Source: Lotus japonicus
Taxonomy: Eukaryota; Streptophyta; Magnoliopsida; Fabales; Fabaceae
Assembly (NCBI RefSeq): GCF_012489685.1
Contig: NC_080046.1
Location: 28,402,223 to 28,466,222 of the forward strand
Reading direction: 5' to 3'
Length of the DNA stretch: 64,000 nt
This document shows, in pieces, positions 1 to 9,969 of this stretch. The position numbers and the translations under genes were made by a program. How positions within the stretch are numbered: position 1 is the first letter of the stretch; each line of letters opens with the position of its first letter. The notes below the pieces were generated by a model. That model saw nothing but the letters and a program-made list of their open reading frames with translations. It did no database searches and was not told where the DNA came from.

Positions 1-658
1 TCTTTAGGCTTTCATCTTGAGAAAGTTCAATCTCATGAACCTTCAGAGATCCCAGGAGATCTTCAAGTTTTAGTGTGCTAAGATCTCTTGCTTCTTGGAT
101 AGCAGTAACTTTGGGTCTCCATCTTTTAGGAAGGCACCTCAGTATTTTTGTGATTTGATCAATGTGTGCGTATGTGCGATCGAGATTTCGAAGACCATTG
201 ATAATGGTTTGAAATCTTGCGAACATTTCATCAATGGTTTCATTTTCCTTCATTTTGAAGGTTTCATATTCAGCCACTAGTAAACTTACTTTGGCTTGAC
301 GTACATTTGTTGTACCTTCATAGGCAAGCCCTAGAGCTTCCCATACTTCTTTGGCAGTTGCGAGTCCATCAACTTTGTCCAACTGAGCTTTGCTTAAGGC
401 ACATAAGAGAAATAGTTTTGCCTTTGAATTGAGTTGATAGTCTTTGCGTTGAGCTTCTGTCAGCTGATCTTTCTTGATGGGTTCACCAGCGTCATCTTTA
501 TAGACGATGTTGCCATTTTCAATGATATCCCACAATTTGTAGCTTGAGGATTCTATGAAAAGTTGCATGTGCGTCTTCCAGTAGGGATATTCGGTTCCAT
601 CAAAGAAAGGAGGCTTGTTGGTGGATGAGCCCGTAGCGATAGCTTGATCTTCTGCCAT
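1..658 (-). CDS. Co1 copia gag, N-terminal part (runs off window)
   Basis: Reading the minus strand from an ATG at 658 gives about 219 codons without a stop, continuing past the left edge. The protein starts MAEDQAIATG and contains PPFFDGTEYPYWKTHMQLFI, then LWDIIENG and a WEALGLAYEG segment. This is the layout of the copia-type gag (UBN2/Retrotran_gag_2) that forms the capsid of the cytoplasmic particle. It lies just inside the Co1 5' LTR with a primer site between them, so the start is the natural gag start. No frameshift or nonsense codon is seen here, so the element may be fairly young. The zinc knuckle and pol would lie left of the window. The family call is firm; SIRE-like is likely but not proven. 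Confidence 0.9.
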   Translation of the reverse strand, partial: MAEDQAIATGSSTNKPPFFDGTEYPYWKTHMQLFIESSSYKLWDIIENGNIVYKDDAGEPIKKDQLTEAQRKDYQLNSKAKLFLLCALSKAQLDKVDGLATAKEVWEALGLAYEGTTNVRQAKVSLLVAEYETFKMKENETIDEMFARFQTIINGLRNLDRTYAHIDQITKILRCLPKRWRPKVTAIQEARDLSTLKLEDLLGSLKVHEIELSQDESLK

Positions 659-703
659 GGATCTTTACTCTACACCTGTTAAGATGTTAGTTCTAGAGCC
701 TAA

Positions 704-715
704 GCTCTGATGCCA
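704..715 (-). other. Co1 primer binding site
   Basis: On the minus strand the sequence TGGCATCAGAGC follows the LTR end (CA at 719-718) after two bases. It is a one-base variant of the plant initiator-Met tRNA complement TGGTATCAGAGC. It fixes the element's polarity (minus strand) and the inner edge of its 5' LTR. Confidence 0.8.
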
Positions 716-717
716 AT

Positions 718-839
718 TGATATGTAAATAAGTAACACAAGAAAGGGGGGGTTTGAATTGTGTTCTTAAAAATTACTTGTTAAAACTTTAGTTTATGAAA
801 AGAAGATAAGTTCTTAAGAAAATTGTTCTGGTGACTTTT
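718..839 (-). repeat. Co1 5' LTR, inner part (split by Tk1)
   Basis: These 122 bases run from the LTR end beside the primer site to the Tk1 insertion point. The last five bases (CTTTT, 835-839) are the left copy of the Tk1 target duplication. The LTR continues at 12140-13444. Rejoined, with one CTTTT removed, the LTR is about 1.4 kb. Confidence 0.85.
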
Positions 840-1237
840 TGTAACACCCCGATTTCCAGGTGTCACTTTAGTAACCAAAAATAGACTTTACGCTGAAAAC
901 AGGTAATTTTTTTGTTTGATACCTTTTAAATCAAGCAATAGAAAATAAAGACAAAACCCAACCAACACACAAATATATACACATGTACAGCCTCAGCTGC
1001 ACTCCCATGTCACGCGCACTCGCAGTGACTCCAAAGTAGTGTGCCCGTAGGCAAATAGTTACAGATCCAGAAGTGTGAGTGAAAAGGTTATAATTACAAT
1101 CCACTGGGAGAAAGTCGGCCTCAAAATGGCCTAAGCAAAGACTCCTATAGTCCGACTGACTCACTGTGATCCCTCAATAAGAGAACCACACAAAAGCCAT
1201 GCGTCGGGAACCTACCCCGTCCCAAAAACAAAACGAA

Positions 1238-1531
1238 TCAGAGCTCTACACAAATATGACGCCTGCCTAACTCTACCAACCCATAACTGCTCACACATCC
1301 GAGTCCTCGGCGAACTGAAGACGGCAAGTTGAAGCTCAGCTCCATGCGTCGTAGAACTTCTTTCGTCAGATGTTCACACTCGTCAGTCCGGTCCTCCATG
1401 ACCCTTCCCCGGTACGTCGCTCGATGACCCACAACATCGATCACCCAAGCGGTGGGGGCATCCCGATCCACAAGCTCATATCTGATCCCCCCCGAGGGAG
1501 AGACCATCGAACACCAGTCGGCCATCGACAT
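1238..1531 (-). CDS. LTR-internal ORF, Tk1 3' LTR copy (97 codons from MSMADW)
   Basis: The ORF is open from 1564, but I choose the ATG at 1531. It follows a CAG like a splice acceptor, and the related ORF in Tk5 is conserved only from Q-MSMADW onward. Visible blocks are MSMADW, PSGG, W-V-I-D, GHRATYRGR and MEDRTDE, then LTKEVLRR. Over 63 residues it matches the Tk5 ORF at about 40 positions with no indel. A more distant ORF in Tk3 shares W-x2-D-x4-R-x2-Y-x-G. I do not recognise a known family. It contains no obvious signal peptide or membrane segment. It lies about 0.4 kb before the LTR end. Function is unknown; it may be a conserved LTR-encoded protein. Confidence 0.55.
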   Translation of the reverse strand: MSMADWCSMVSPSGGIRYELVDRDAPTAWVIDVVGHRATYRGRVMEDRTDECEHLTKEVLRRMELSFNLPSSVRRGLGCVSSYGLVELGRRHICVEL

Positions 1532-1770
1532 CTGGCAGCAGGCCGACCGCCCAAACACAAACATACAAACAAAGCCAAGGCGCTAGGGTCAACTCACAGC
1601 AATAAGTAGATATACACTCAACATGTGATATGGGGTATAGATATATGTTGATATATATACATATAAACAATCCTAGCATGTTATGGCTCTAACATTGCTT
1701 CAATAAACAAACAACACACAATCTCAGTCAGCATGAATGTATGCGTGAAATGCACAATATGTATCCGGAT

Positions 1771-2007
1771 TTGTGACGCGTTCCCGTTCGCCACAAGTGA
1801 AGCATTTTCACTATGGATGGACCATTCCCGTTATCCATCCTGGATGAAATCCATCCTGGATGAACCATTCCCGTTATTCATCCTTGGTGAACCATTCCCG
1901 TTATTCACCGAATGATGAACCATTCCCGTTATTCATCATTAATGCAAGGTGAACCATTCCCGTTATTCACCATGATATGCACAGGTGAACCATTCCCGTT
2001 ATTCACC
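1771..2007 (-). repeat. Hairpin cluster with AACGGGAAYG loop (Tk1 3' LTR)
   Basis: On the element's sense (minus) strand there are eight stem-loop units. The conserved loop is AACGGGAATG (AACGGGAACG in one). Stems differ between units: GGTGAA/TTCACC, GATGAA/TTCATC, GGATGGA/TCCATCC and TTGTGGCG/CGTCACAA. The unit nearest 1800 has lost its loop but keeps AGTGAA/TTCACT. The identical cluster is in the right LTR at 9500-9736. Confidence 0.85.
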
Positions 2008-2099
2008 CGATTGAATGCAACGTGGTTAGCCAAACAACGAATCGTCCTTACCACGAAAGTGTTTAGCTCACAACCCAATCTCAACAAACCCATGAGTTA

Positions 2100-2240
2100 G
2101 TGTCGGTCAATACAACACAACTCGGAGTAAGTGTCGGTCAATACAACACAACTCCATCCACAGAATACACAAGGGTCTAGTGTCGGTCAATACAACACAG
2201 CCCAAACAACAAGAGCACTAGGTGTCGGTCAATACAACAC
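2100..2240 (-). repeat. Hairpin cluster with 19-bp core, four units (Tk1 3' LTR)
   Basis: The core GTGTTGTATTGACCGACAC (sense, minus strand) is repeated at 2100-2118, 2131-2149, 2180-2198 and 2222-2240. The core folds on itself (GTGT/ACAC). The bases outside each core can pair with each other, and they differ from unit to unit, for example GAGT/ACTC, GGG/CCC and GAGC/GCTC. The solo LTR has five units. Confidence 0.8.
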
Positions 2241-3710
2241 GGCTCCACAACAATCCCCAAGAGTACTAGAGTACTCGGTGACTTTCAATCATCACCATAG
2301 CTCACCTTAGTGGCTTCCCCCAATTCCGATAACTCTCCAAACCCACAACAAAGTCGACTTTTCCCCGTCTTTCGTAAATATTTTCCCCTTCAGTTCTCCT
2401 ATGCTTAAACGTTAATAAAAATTGTTTCAATTCGAATTAGTCAAGTTATGAGTTTATTTCTCAAAGTCTAAGTTTCCCAAGTCTTTAGTTTTTCAAAGCT
2501 CTATCATTCTAAGTTTTCAAAGATCAACCACCCAAAATACATTTCCCGGGGAAAGTCTAAGAATTCCAACATATGGCTAAGTCTCAAACCCCACATTTGG
2601 ACTTGCCTAGGGTTGTTCATCCAACCCGAAATATCAAAGATCACCAGATCAATGAATCTCCACTCCGAAATTGCGTCAAAACGCTCAATCCAACAAAAGC
2701 ACAACATCACAAGTATGGAAAAGCATCATAACATCAACTCATCATCAAAAACAACATCAGATAAACATAAGTCGAATTTATCGACGCCTATCATGCAGTC
2801 ATAGCTAATATATAGTAAGTTGCCCTAACCTCGAGCTGATCCAGCTTCGCAAATCAAATCTCCTTCACAGGAATGCCTTGAAACTTCCAAAGTTCCTTCA
2901 ACTGAACCTCGGAGGAAAAACAAAGCAGAATCCACACAAAATCGATTAGTTCGATCGCAATACAATACATAAACGATAGACAAAGCATCAAAGCTTCAGA
3001 ATACGACAAACAGGTACGAAAGGACAAGTTTTCGAAAACGAAAAACTCCCCTCCCCTTAGGAAAAACCCACGGCCAAAAGGAGAAAAGGGCTTCGGCTCT
3101 TTTTCTTCGATCAAATCAGTTTACAAGGTAGTTTTAGGGTAAAACTAAGGCAAAGAAACTGTCAGAACAATTTTCGGACAATCGGGCCGAAATACGACTA
3201 CGCAGGGGCATTTTGGTCCAAAATAAAGGCTCAAAACTTCAAAGTTATCAGTTCTGAAAACAAATTTGACAGCAACGATCCTCATGATATCCGTGACAAC
3301 AAATCCTAAAGGCACGAAGTCATATTAAGTCTTTTCGACAATAAAGTTTCGAAATGTGAGACAAAAAGAGTTTTGAGTCAATTTTTCAGATCCTGGGCAA
3401 CTGAATCGCAATCAGAGTTTACTGACAGAGGTTTTAGACTCAGGGGAACATAAGGAACATAACCCAAGCGAGAAATCAGAGAAATCGGACAATTTTAGAA
3501 AAAGCTCAAAACTTAGAGCACAGAACGACTTCAGAAACTCAGCAGAAACAGAAATCAGAGGCAGGATTCATGATAGTTACCTCGATACCTAGAAGTAGGG
3601 ACGAACTGCACGAAGATTGGTCAAGTTTTCGCGGAAATCCCCTCCCCCCTTGCTCCCCACGAAATCAGCCACAAATGGAAAGAAAATGAGAGGATTTTGC
3701 TTTTTCGCGC

Positions 3711-3718
3711 TATTTATA
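3711..3718 (-). promoter_or_regulatory. TATA box of Tk1 3' LTR
   Basis: TATAAATA on the minus strand, preceded by CC. The solo LTR has the same box in the same place (60421-60428), so it is probably the LTR core promoter, with U3 upstream and R/U5 downstream. Confidence 0.65.
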
Positions 3719-4410
3719 GGCGGGTGAAATCGCGGGAAAATGAAAATTTCGCGATTCCGATTTTTGCAGCACGATCACCGAGAAATTCTAAGAGAGATTC
3801 TGGCGTCGGAATTCCAGAACTCAAAACAAATATCTAGGATTTGGGAAAAACGATATCGAAAAACTCAAAAGCGGTGTCGGTTAATCTGCCCCGAAAAACT
3901 ACTTTTTGCTGTGATGCTCAAACGACAAAACTTCCAACTGAAGAAAGATTGGAAACGTCGAAACAAGTCTGGCAGCGCGGACGGAATCTTCGTTAGAAGT
4001 CCCGAATAGAAAAAGTATTCATCCATTGCTCGAAAATAGGGTTTCGAAGCAAAGAAATTAGCGTCGGCGGACATCCGAAAAGTGAAACCTATCGTGCGTA
4101 CAGTCCAGAGTTCCGAAATGAAACGCTGGTCGATGGAAAAATAAAAAGAATCTTTAAATTTTCCGAGAGTTCGAAATCTCACTCAAAACGTTGCTTTAAG
4201 AGCGAAATAGCCTATTCTGGACACGCTTGCCATAAGGCAGGTGTGCAGACGACTCGCACTAACTCCGAAAACAGCTACGCAACATTCCTCAAGCAATTCC
4301 TGAACTTTCTTCTTCATTAATCTTTCTCAAATGTCAAACTCCTGTCACGCTTACACTATTTCTACGTGTGAGTCGGAAACTTAACTTGTTCTGAAAATCC
4401 AGGTCTTACA

Positions 4411-4427
4411 ATACTCCCCTCCAAAAA
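4411..4427 (-). other. Tk1 polypurine tract
   Basis: Directly inside the left LTR the minus strand reads TTTTTGGAGGGGAGTAT, a purine-rich tract expected to prime plus-strand DNA synthesis. It confirms that this LTR is the 3' one. Confidence 0.75.
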
Positions 4428-4447
4428 GAAAGTTTCGTCCTCGAAAC

Positions 4448-4660
4448 TCAGAGCTCTGCAAAAAGTTCGGAATACAGTTCCTTGATCTTATCTTCCAATT
4501 CCCATGTAGTAGTGCCTGTGTCATTGTTCCTCAAAATCTTTACTTAAGCAATCTGCCTTCCCCTTAACTGTTTCACTCTTCTATCCCCACTGCTAACTAT
4601 CGGCGTCTCAAAAGACAAAACATCATTCAACCTCATGTCGTCTGACTCGATTACTTGCGT
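4448..4660 (-). pseudogene. Tk1 integrase C-terminus with chromodomain relic
   Basis: The minus-strand frame ending with TGA at 4450-4448 reads RRVKQLRGRQIA, a stop, then VKILRNNDTG and TWELEDKIKELYSELFAEL. This matches the chromodomain tail of chromoviral integrase (compare TWELENKMRESHPDLF in Tk3). It shows Tk1 descends from a chromovirus, although the rest of the integrase is missing. The in-frame stop and lost upstream domains make it a pseudogene. Confidence 0.75.
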
Positions 4661-6778
4661 CGGACCTCTGCTTGAAATGATACCGGTTGGCATTCCGTGC
4701 AGTCGCACAACCTTAGCCACTTACTTCTTTACTTTCGGTCGTCCGGAATTCTTCTTAAACTCAGTGCCTCTCTGTCATCTCAAAGTAGATACTCAACTTG
4801 TCCTCGTGATCTTCATCTACAGTCCATCACTTGTTCGTTCGATAACTCTTAGACGAAACATTGCGTTGGAATCTAATAGTCCATTAACGTCACATCCAAC
4901 TTCGTAACTATCATCACTCGCACAATGAAATCAATCTCCTACTTAGTCACCATTCGAATTAAAAATCGACTTATGTCCTTATTTCTTGTCCTTCACTAAT
5001 CTTATCCCCTTCAACATCAAGTTACCAACAACTTATAAGATAATCCTCTTCTTAATATCTAACAATCCATTATTATCGTCTTCTTCCTTAGAACTTCCCT
5101 CACTCAAACCTATTTACACTTACTGAAATCCCTAACACTTCGCATAAATCGAGACTTATCCTCTAGTAGATTACATCATAACTATACCTCAAGGGACTTA
5201 ACTAGCCATCTTATCATCCGATCCTTCAACATTCTGAGATTTAACTCTATCGTAACCGCTAACACCGCTAAATCTCGTATGTGTACATGAATCTCAGCTC
5301 ACTAGGTCAACCTTAGCCCTAGGATTCTCATTCAACCTTAGTAAAATTCACTTGTTAACCGTAATATGCATCATCAAAATCCATAACAAAGTTTCATCCA
5401 CTCTTAAGCTCTAAGAAACTTGTCCAAACATAACAACTTCAAGTATTCATCTTAACACCAACACCCTCCTTTTGGGACTCAACCACCATCTCGTCAATCA
5501 ACTTCTTAATCTCCCAATCAAATTCTGACAAACTTTGAGTCCTTCACACCTTAGACAGACATTCATAGATTTAAAACCTAAACCTTCTCCAAGTTTGGTC
5601 CTCTAATGTCCTTTAATCCTTCAATACTTCTTAAATGAATATCCGTTTCTTAAAAACTATAACTCCTTCACTTACCCAAACGACCTGACCAGTGTCGTCA
5701 TGCTTTCACATCCACAACTTATTATGCTAACATCATTCAAATCATATCACATGGCTCATTATGTCTGCAACCTCATGATCAACATCAATCGATCACCAAC
5801 TTATAACCAACCTTATGACCCTACACAACCCAAGATTCATTTACTTCAAGATCACTCTTATATTATACCTCAATGGTCTTAACCCGAAACCCATCTCCAG
5901 GTCTTCATTCTTCTAAGATTCAACTCCTATTGTCACAGCTACAACTGTAAGATCTCTTACTCGTATGCGATTCTCGACTCTCAAGATTCAATCTTAACCC
6001 TAAGATTTCAATCCAACTTAGTAAATCTCACTTAGTAATCTCAGCATATTTCCTTGGAATCCATATCACCAACCTCAAGTATTCAACTTATGCTAAAACT
6101 TTCTTTCTCCAACTTAATCATTAATTCAACACTTTTCAAGCGAAAATTCATCTCTTAAGACTATAATGTCTCCACATATTAATCCAACGCTTAGCAAAAC
6201 TTATTCCTCGAACTCGACTATAACAATCTAGTTCAGAGTTAATTCTTCTCAATCTCGCTACCATCAAACAATCATCTATAACCGGATATTAAATCCAACC
6301 TATCTAATCTCTAATAATCCCACGTCAGAAATCACATAACCTATGACTTCATAACTTCCGAGAAAATACTTAAAGATTTTCCAACATCAATTCTATTGGC
6401 TTAGTCTACCTCTACTTGGAGTAATCACACGAACTAACCAATCAATGTCTATACGAAAATCATCAACTTCCAAAGGTTCAAATCTTAATCTTGTACAATC
6501 AAATGCTTAACACGAACTTTCCTCCCAAATCCGACTAATCCTCAATCAATTCAAATTCATCTTACACATCCTTCTATCAAGGTCCATTATCAGCTGTGAT
6601 TCCGAATATCACCCCCTCAATATTAGGTTGATCAGGCCTAATACATCGAAGGTGGAAATTTAGAAAAACCCACTGGAACAGACAATGAGTTCCTGACATC
6701 CAGTAACCACAAATATCCTGATATCAAGTTCCTAACGATTCTGCTACGGAACCACACACCCTCAATCCATGTAAAAGA
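4661..6778. other. Non-coding filler in Tk1 interior with diverged direct repeat
   Basis: About 2.1 kb occupies the place where RNase H and integrase should be. I find no coding match. It is pyrimidine-rich on the plus strand. A diverged direct repeat with a unit near 0.67 kb is visible: the block around 5190-5400 (TATACCTCAAGGGACTTAAC onward) resembles 5860-6070 (TATACCTCAATGGTCTTAAC onward), in the same order. A third, weaker copy may follow. Confidence 0.5.
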
Positions 6779-7500
6779 TTAATCCTTCCTCGTCAATTGA
6801 GTCAAAGGTCCAACAATCTTGGCAAATCCCTCAATGAAGCGTCTATAATATCCAGCTAAATCCACAGAACTTCTGATCTCTGTCACCATCTTCGGTTGCT
6901 CCCAAGCCAAAACAGTCTCCACTTTCGCCGGATCCACAGCTATGCCCTCCTTCGAGATAGCATGGCCTAAGAAATTGACTTCCTCCAACCAGAATTCACA
7001 CTTGGAAGGGTTCTCATACAGCTTTTTCTCTCTCAACAATTGTAAAACTTGGCGCAAATGTCCTTCATGTTTATTCGCGTCCTTCGAATAGATCAATATG
7101 TCCTCAATAAACACCACCACACGCCGATCTAAGAACTCCTGAAAGATGCGGTTCATGTAATCCATGAAAACAGCAGGTACATTCGTCACTCCAAACGGCA
7201 TCACTAGGTACTCGTAGTGTCCTTAACGTGTCCTGAAAGCAGTCTTCGGTATATCCTCAATCTTCACTCTGATCCGACGATAGCCTGACCTCAAATCTAT
7301 CATGGAAAATACGGTAGCCCCTCGTAGTTGGTCCATCAAATCATCTATCCTTGGCAACGGGTATCTGTTCTTGATCGTCGCCTTGTTCAATTGTCGATAA
7401 TCCACCCACGATCTCGACCTTCCGTCCTTCTTCTTGACTAACAACACTGGCGCTCCCCACGGTGAAACACTCGGTCGAATGAATCCCTTTTGCCGAAAGA
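6779..7500 (-). pseudogene. Tk1 reverse transcriptase fragment
   Basis: Two adjacent minus-strand frames (7447-7223 and 7204-6779), separated by a stop, give a Ty3/gypsy RT. The first has [20 protein letters not shown] and [11 protein letters not shown]. The second has MPFGVTN, the catalytic box, KCEFW, FLGH and [13 protein letters not shown], ending at LTQLTRKD. The catalytic motif reads FIEDI where the family has FIDDI, so one aspartate is lost. Bases up to about 7500 also read as RT after a frameshift ([10 protein letters not shown]). The RT end and RNase H are gone. It is not functional. Confidence 0.88.
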
Positions 7501-7776
7501 TCCTCTAACGACTCCGCTTCAAAACTAAACGCCCTAAAATCCTACGATTCGTACCCATAAGGAATTTCCCTGAGATCCTAGCTTCCTTATCAACGCCTCG
7601 GTAAAACAACTCCCTAGCTCCGCGTGCTATTCTAGATCTCGTGTAACCTCTATAGTTAAATCACGAGCAACTTCGAATAAGGTCCTACTAGGGATAATAA
7701 TCATAGGATCATAGTCTAAGTAGTAAATACAAGTTAGGCGCGTCACACTCGCTTGAATATAAAAGAGTAAGTTATT
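7501..7776. other. Unassigned Tk1 interior
   Basis: This stretch between the RT and nucleocapsid fragments should hold the aspartic protease. I see no D-[ST]-G motif or GMDWL box, and no long frame. It is probably decayed sequence. Confidence 0.4.
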
Positions 7777-8100
7777 CTAGAATACGAGAACAGTTAAAAT
7801 ATTACCATCGTTCCCACGTTCTTCCTCGTTCGACTCCTCAACTCTTGCTCCTCCCTTGATATGAATCCTTTCCTCTGTAGCAAGTTGTTTTCCTATCCCA
7901 ACATTCCCTGATGATTCGCCCCTGAGTGCCTTGCAATCTTGGGAGAAATGTCCCGGTTGGTTGCAATTGAAGCATAGACTTTCTTTGGTCTTGCAGCTCA
8001 CAGCTAGATGCCCCTCTCGGTTACACTTGAAGCATCTCCGTCCAATCACTGAGCATTTGTTAGCAAAATGCCCAAACTTTCTGCAACGAGTACATGTCAC
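7777..8100 (-). CDS. Tk1 nucleocapsid fragment with three zinc knuckles
   Basis: The 107-codon frame has three CCHC knuckles of the form C-x2-C-x4-H-x4-C within its first 60 residues: CTRCRKFGHFANKC, CFKCNREGHLAVSC and CFNCNQPGHFSQDC. Such knuckles bind retroelement RNA during packaging. Three is more than the single knuckle usual in plant chromoviruses. The acidic tail runs to a stop near 7777 with no link to protease. A stop separates it from the upstream gag piece at 8108. Whether this fragment is made as a protein is unknown. Confidence 0.8.
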   Translation of the reverse strand: MTCTRCRKFGHFANKCSVIGRRCFKCNREGHLAVSCKTKESLCFNCNQPGHFSQDCKALRGESSGNVGIGKQLATEERIHIKGGARVEESNEEERGNDGNILTVLVF

Positions 8101-8107
8101 TCCTTTG

Positions 8108-8566
8108 TCACCAACTGGCTTCCCCCCCAGTATCAGCAGTCGTCGGTTTGTACTCTCTTGAGATAAGATTTCTTCCCTCGGAACGCTGATATGGTCCCCA
8201 CTTATGGTAACTCTTCCTTCCGTTGTAGCCTTGGGAACCTGACCTCATTGGTCCCCCAGCTCCAATTCGGTTCATTCCTCTTTGTTGATACATTGCTGTC
8301 GCCATCAGTCGTTGATGATGCTCACGTGTAGCCTCCGCCATCCGGTTAAGATCCACCATCCTATATCCCATCGAACGTCCGATTAGTACTAACCATACGG
8401 TAGCACTAGACAAACCACTCAATCCGATTGAGTAGTAACGCAAGCAATTAGAGCGAAAATCGCTCTGCAGACAATCAATTTTCACTCTTTGCAGAGTCAC
8501 ACAACCTAGCACAGAAGACCTATTCCCCAAAGACTCCCAAAAGACTCGACTAAGCTCTGATACCAC
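8108..8566 (-). pseudogene. Tk1 gag remnant
   Basis: The frame starts inside the primer-site region (MVSELS is a translation of it), so the first 80 or so codons are probably leader sequence. The gag-like part is the later MAEATREHHQRLM, followed by a glycine/arginine-rich stretch like the linker before zinc knuckles. The capsid domain that should lie between is absent, so gag is internally deleted. Confidence 0.55.
8554..8565 (-). other. Tk1 primer binding site
   Basis: TGGTATCAGAGC on the minus strand, three bases inside the right LTR, is the exact complement of the 3' end of plant initiator-Met tRNA. It marks the right LTR as the 5' LTR. Confidence 0.92.
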
Positions 8567-8966
8567 AATGTAACACCCCGATTTCCAGGTGTCACTTTAG
8601 TAACCAAAAATAGACTTTACGCTGAAAACAGGTAATTTTTTTGTTTGATACCTTTTAAATCAAGCAATAGAAAATAAAGACAAAACCCAACCAACACACA
8701 AATATATACACATGTACAGCCTCAGCTGCACTCCCATGTCACGCGCACTCGCAGTGACTCCAAAGTAGTGTGCCCGTAGGCAAATAGTTACAGATCCAGA
8801 AGTGTGAGTGAAAAGGTTATAATTACAATCCACTGGGAGAAAGTCGGCCTCAAAATGGCCTAAGCAAAGACTCCTATAGTCCGACTGACTCACTGTGATC
8901 CCTCAATAAGAGAACCACACAAAAGCCATGCGTCGGGAACCTACCCCGTCCCAAAAACAAAACGAA

Positions 8967-9260
8967 TCAGAGCTCTACACAAATATGACGCCTGCCTAAC
9001 TCTACCAACCCATAACTGCTCACACATCCGAGTCCTCGGCGAACTGAAGACGGCAAGTTGAAGCTCAGCTCCATGCGTCGTAGAACTTCTTTCGTCAGAT
9101 GTTCACACTCGTCAGTCCGGTCCTCCATGACCCTTCCCCGGTACGTCGCTCGATGACCCACAACATCGATCACCCAAGCGGTGGGGGCATCCCGATCCAC
9201 AAGCTCATATCTGATCCCCCCCGAGGGAGAGACCATCGAACACCAGTCGGCCATCGACAT
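8967..9260 (-). CDS. LTR-internal ORF, Tk1 5' LTR copy
   Basis: Same 97-codon frame as at 1238-1531, with an identical protein (MSMADW, PSGG, GHRATYRGR, MEDRTDE, LTKEVLRR). In this LTR it lies downstream of the promoter and upstream of the primer site, so it would be the first ORF of the genomic transcript. The upstream CAG|ATG looks like a splice acceptor joined to the start codon. Confidence 0.55.
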   Translation of the reverse strand: MSMADWCSMVSPSGGIRYELVDRDAPTAWVIDVVGHRATYRGRVMEDRTDECEHLTKEVLRRMELSFNLPSSVRRGLGCVSSYGLVELGRRHICVEL

Positions 9261-9499
9261 CTGGCAGCAGGCCGACCGCCCAAACACAAACATACAAACA
9301 AAGCCAAGGCGCTAGGGTCAACTCACAGCAATAAGTAGATATACACTCAACATGTGATATGGGGTATAGATATATGTTGATATATATACATATAAACAAT
9401 CCTAGCATGTTATGGCTCTAACATTGCTTCAATAAACAAACAACACACAATCTCAGTCAGCATGAATGTATGCGTGAAATGCACAATATGTATCCGGAT

Positions 9500-9736
9500 T
9501 TGTGACGCGTTCCCGTTCGCCACAAGTGAAGCATTTTCACTATGGATGGACCATTCCCGTTATCCATCCTGGATGAAATCCATCCTGGATGAACCATTCC
9601 CGTTATTCATCCTTGGTGAACCATTCCCGTTATTCACCGAATGATGAACCATTCCCGTTATTCATCATTAATGCAAGGTGAACCATTCCCGTTATTCACC
9701 ATGATATGCACAGGTGAACCATTCCCGTTATTCACC
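9500..9736 (-). repeat. Hairpin cluster with AACGGGAAYG loop (Tk1 5' LTR)
   Basis: Copy of the eight-unit cluster at 1771-2007, in the leader of the predicted genomic RNA. Confidence 0.85.
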
Positions 9737-9828
9737 CGATTGAATGCAACGTGGTTAGCCAAACAACGAATCGTCCTTACCACGAAAGTGTTTAGCTCAC
9801 AACCCAATCTCAACAAACCCATGAGTTA

Positions 9829-9969
9829 GTGTCGGTCAATACAACACAACTCGGAGTAAGTGTCGGTCAATACAACACAACTCCATCCACAGAATACACA
9901 AGGGTCTAGTGTCGGTCAATACAACACAGCCCAAACAACAAGAGCACTAGGTGTCGGTCAATACAACAC
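9829..9969 (-). repeat. Hairpin cluster with 19-bp core (Tk1 5' LTR)
   Basis: Copy of the four-unit cluster at 2100-2240, lying about 90 bases 5' of the AACGGGAAYG cluster on the sense strand. Confidence 0.8.

Larger units (their letters stand above)
840..4410 (-). repeat. Tk1 3' LTR (3,571 bp)
   Basis: Left LTR of Tk1, downstream in the sense of transcription. It holds, in minus-strand order, a TATA box (3718-3711), a donor-like site near 2829, two hairpin clusters (2240-2100 and 2007-1771) and an LTR-internal ORF (1531-1238). The same family occurs as a solo LTR at 59729-63357. Confidence 0.93.

Noticed and set aside
1771..2240. Direct repeats with spacers that could be read as a CRISPR array
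   Set aside because: Units are inside retrotransposon LTRs in plant DNA, spacers are not unique or uniform, the repeats form variable-stem hairpins, and there are no cas genes.
2854..3114. 86-codon minus ORF in the Tk1 LTR (and 10583-10843)
   Set aside because: No similarity in Tk5 and not open in the solo LTR; identity between the two Tk1 LTRs only reflects recent duplication.
3740..4182. Overlapping ORFs of 89 and 105 codons on both strands of the Tk1 LTR
   Set aside because: They lie around and upstream of the TATA box (U3), overlap each other, and have no conserved frame in Tk5.
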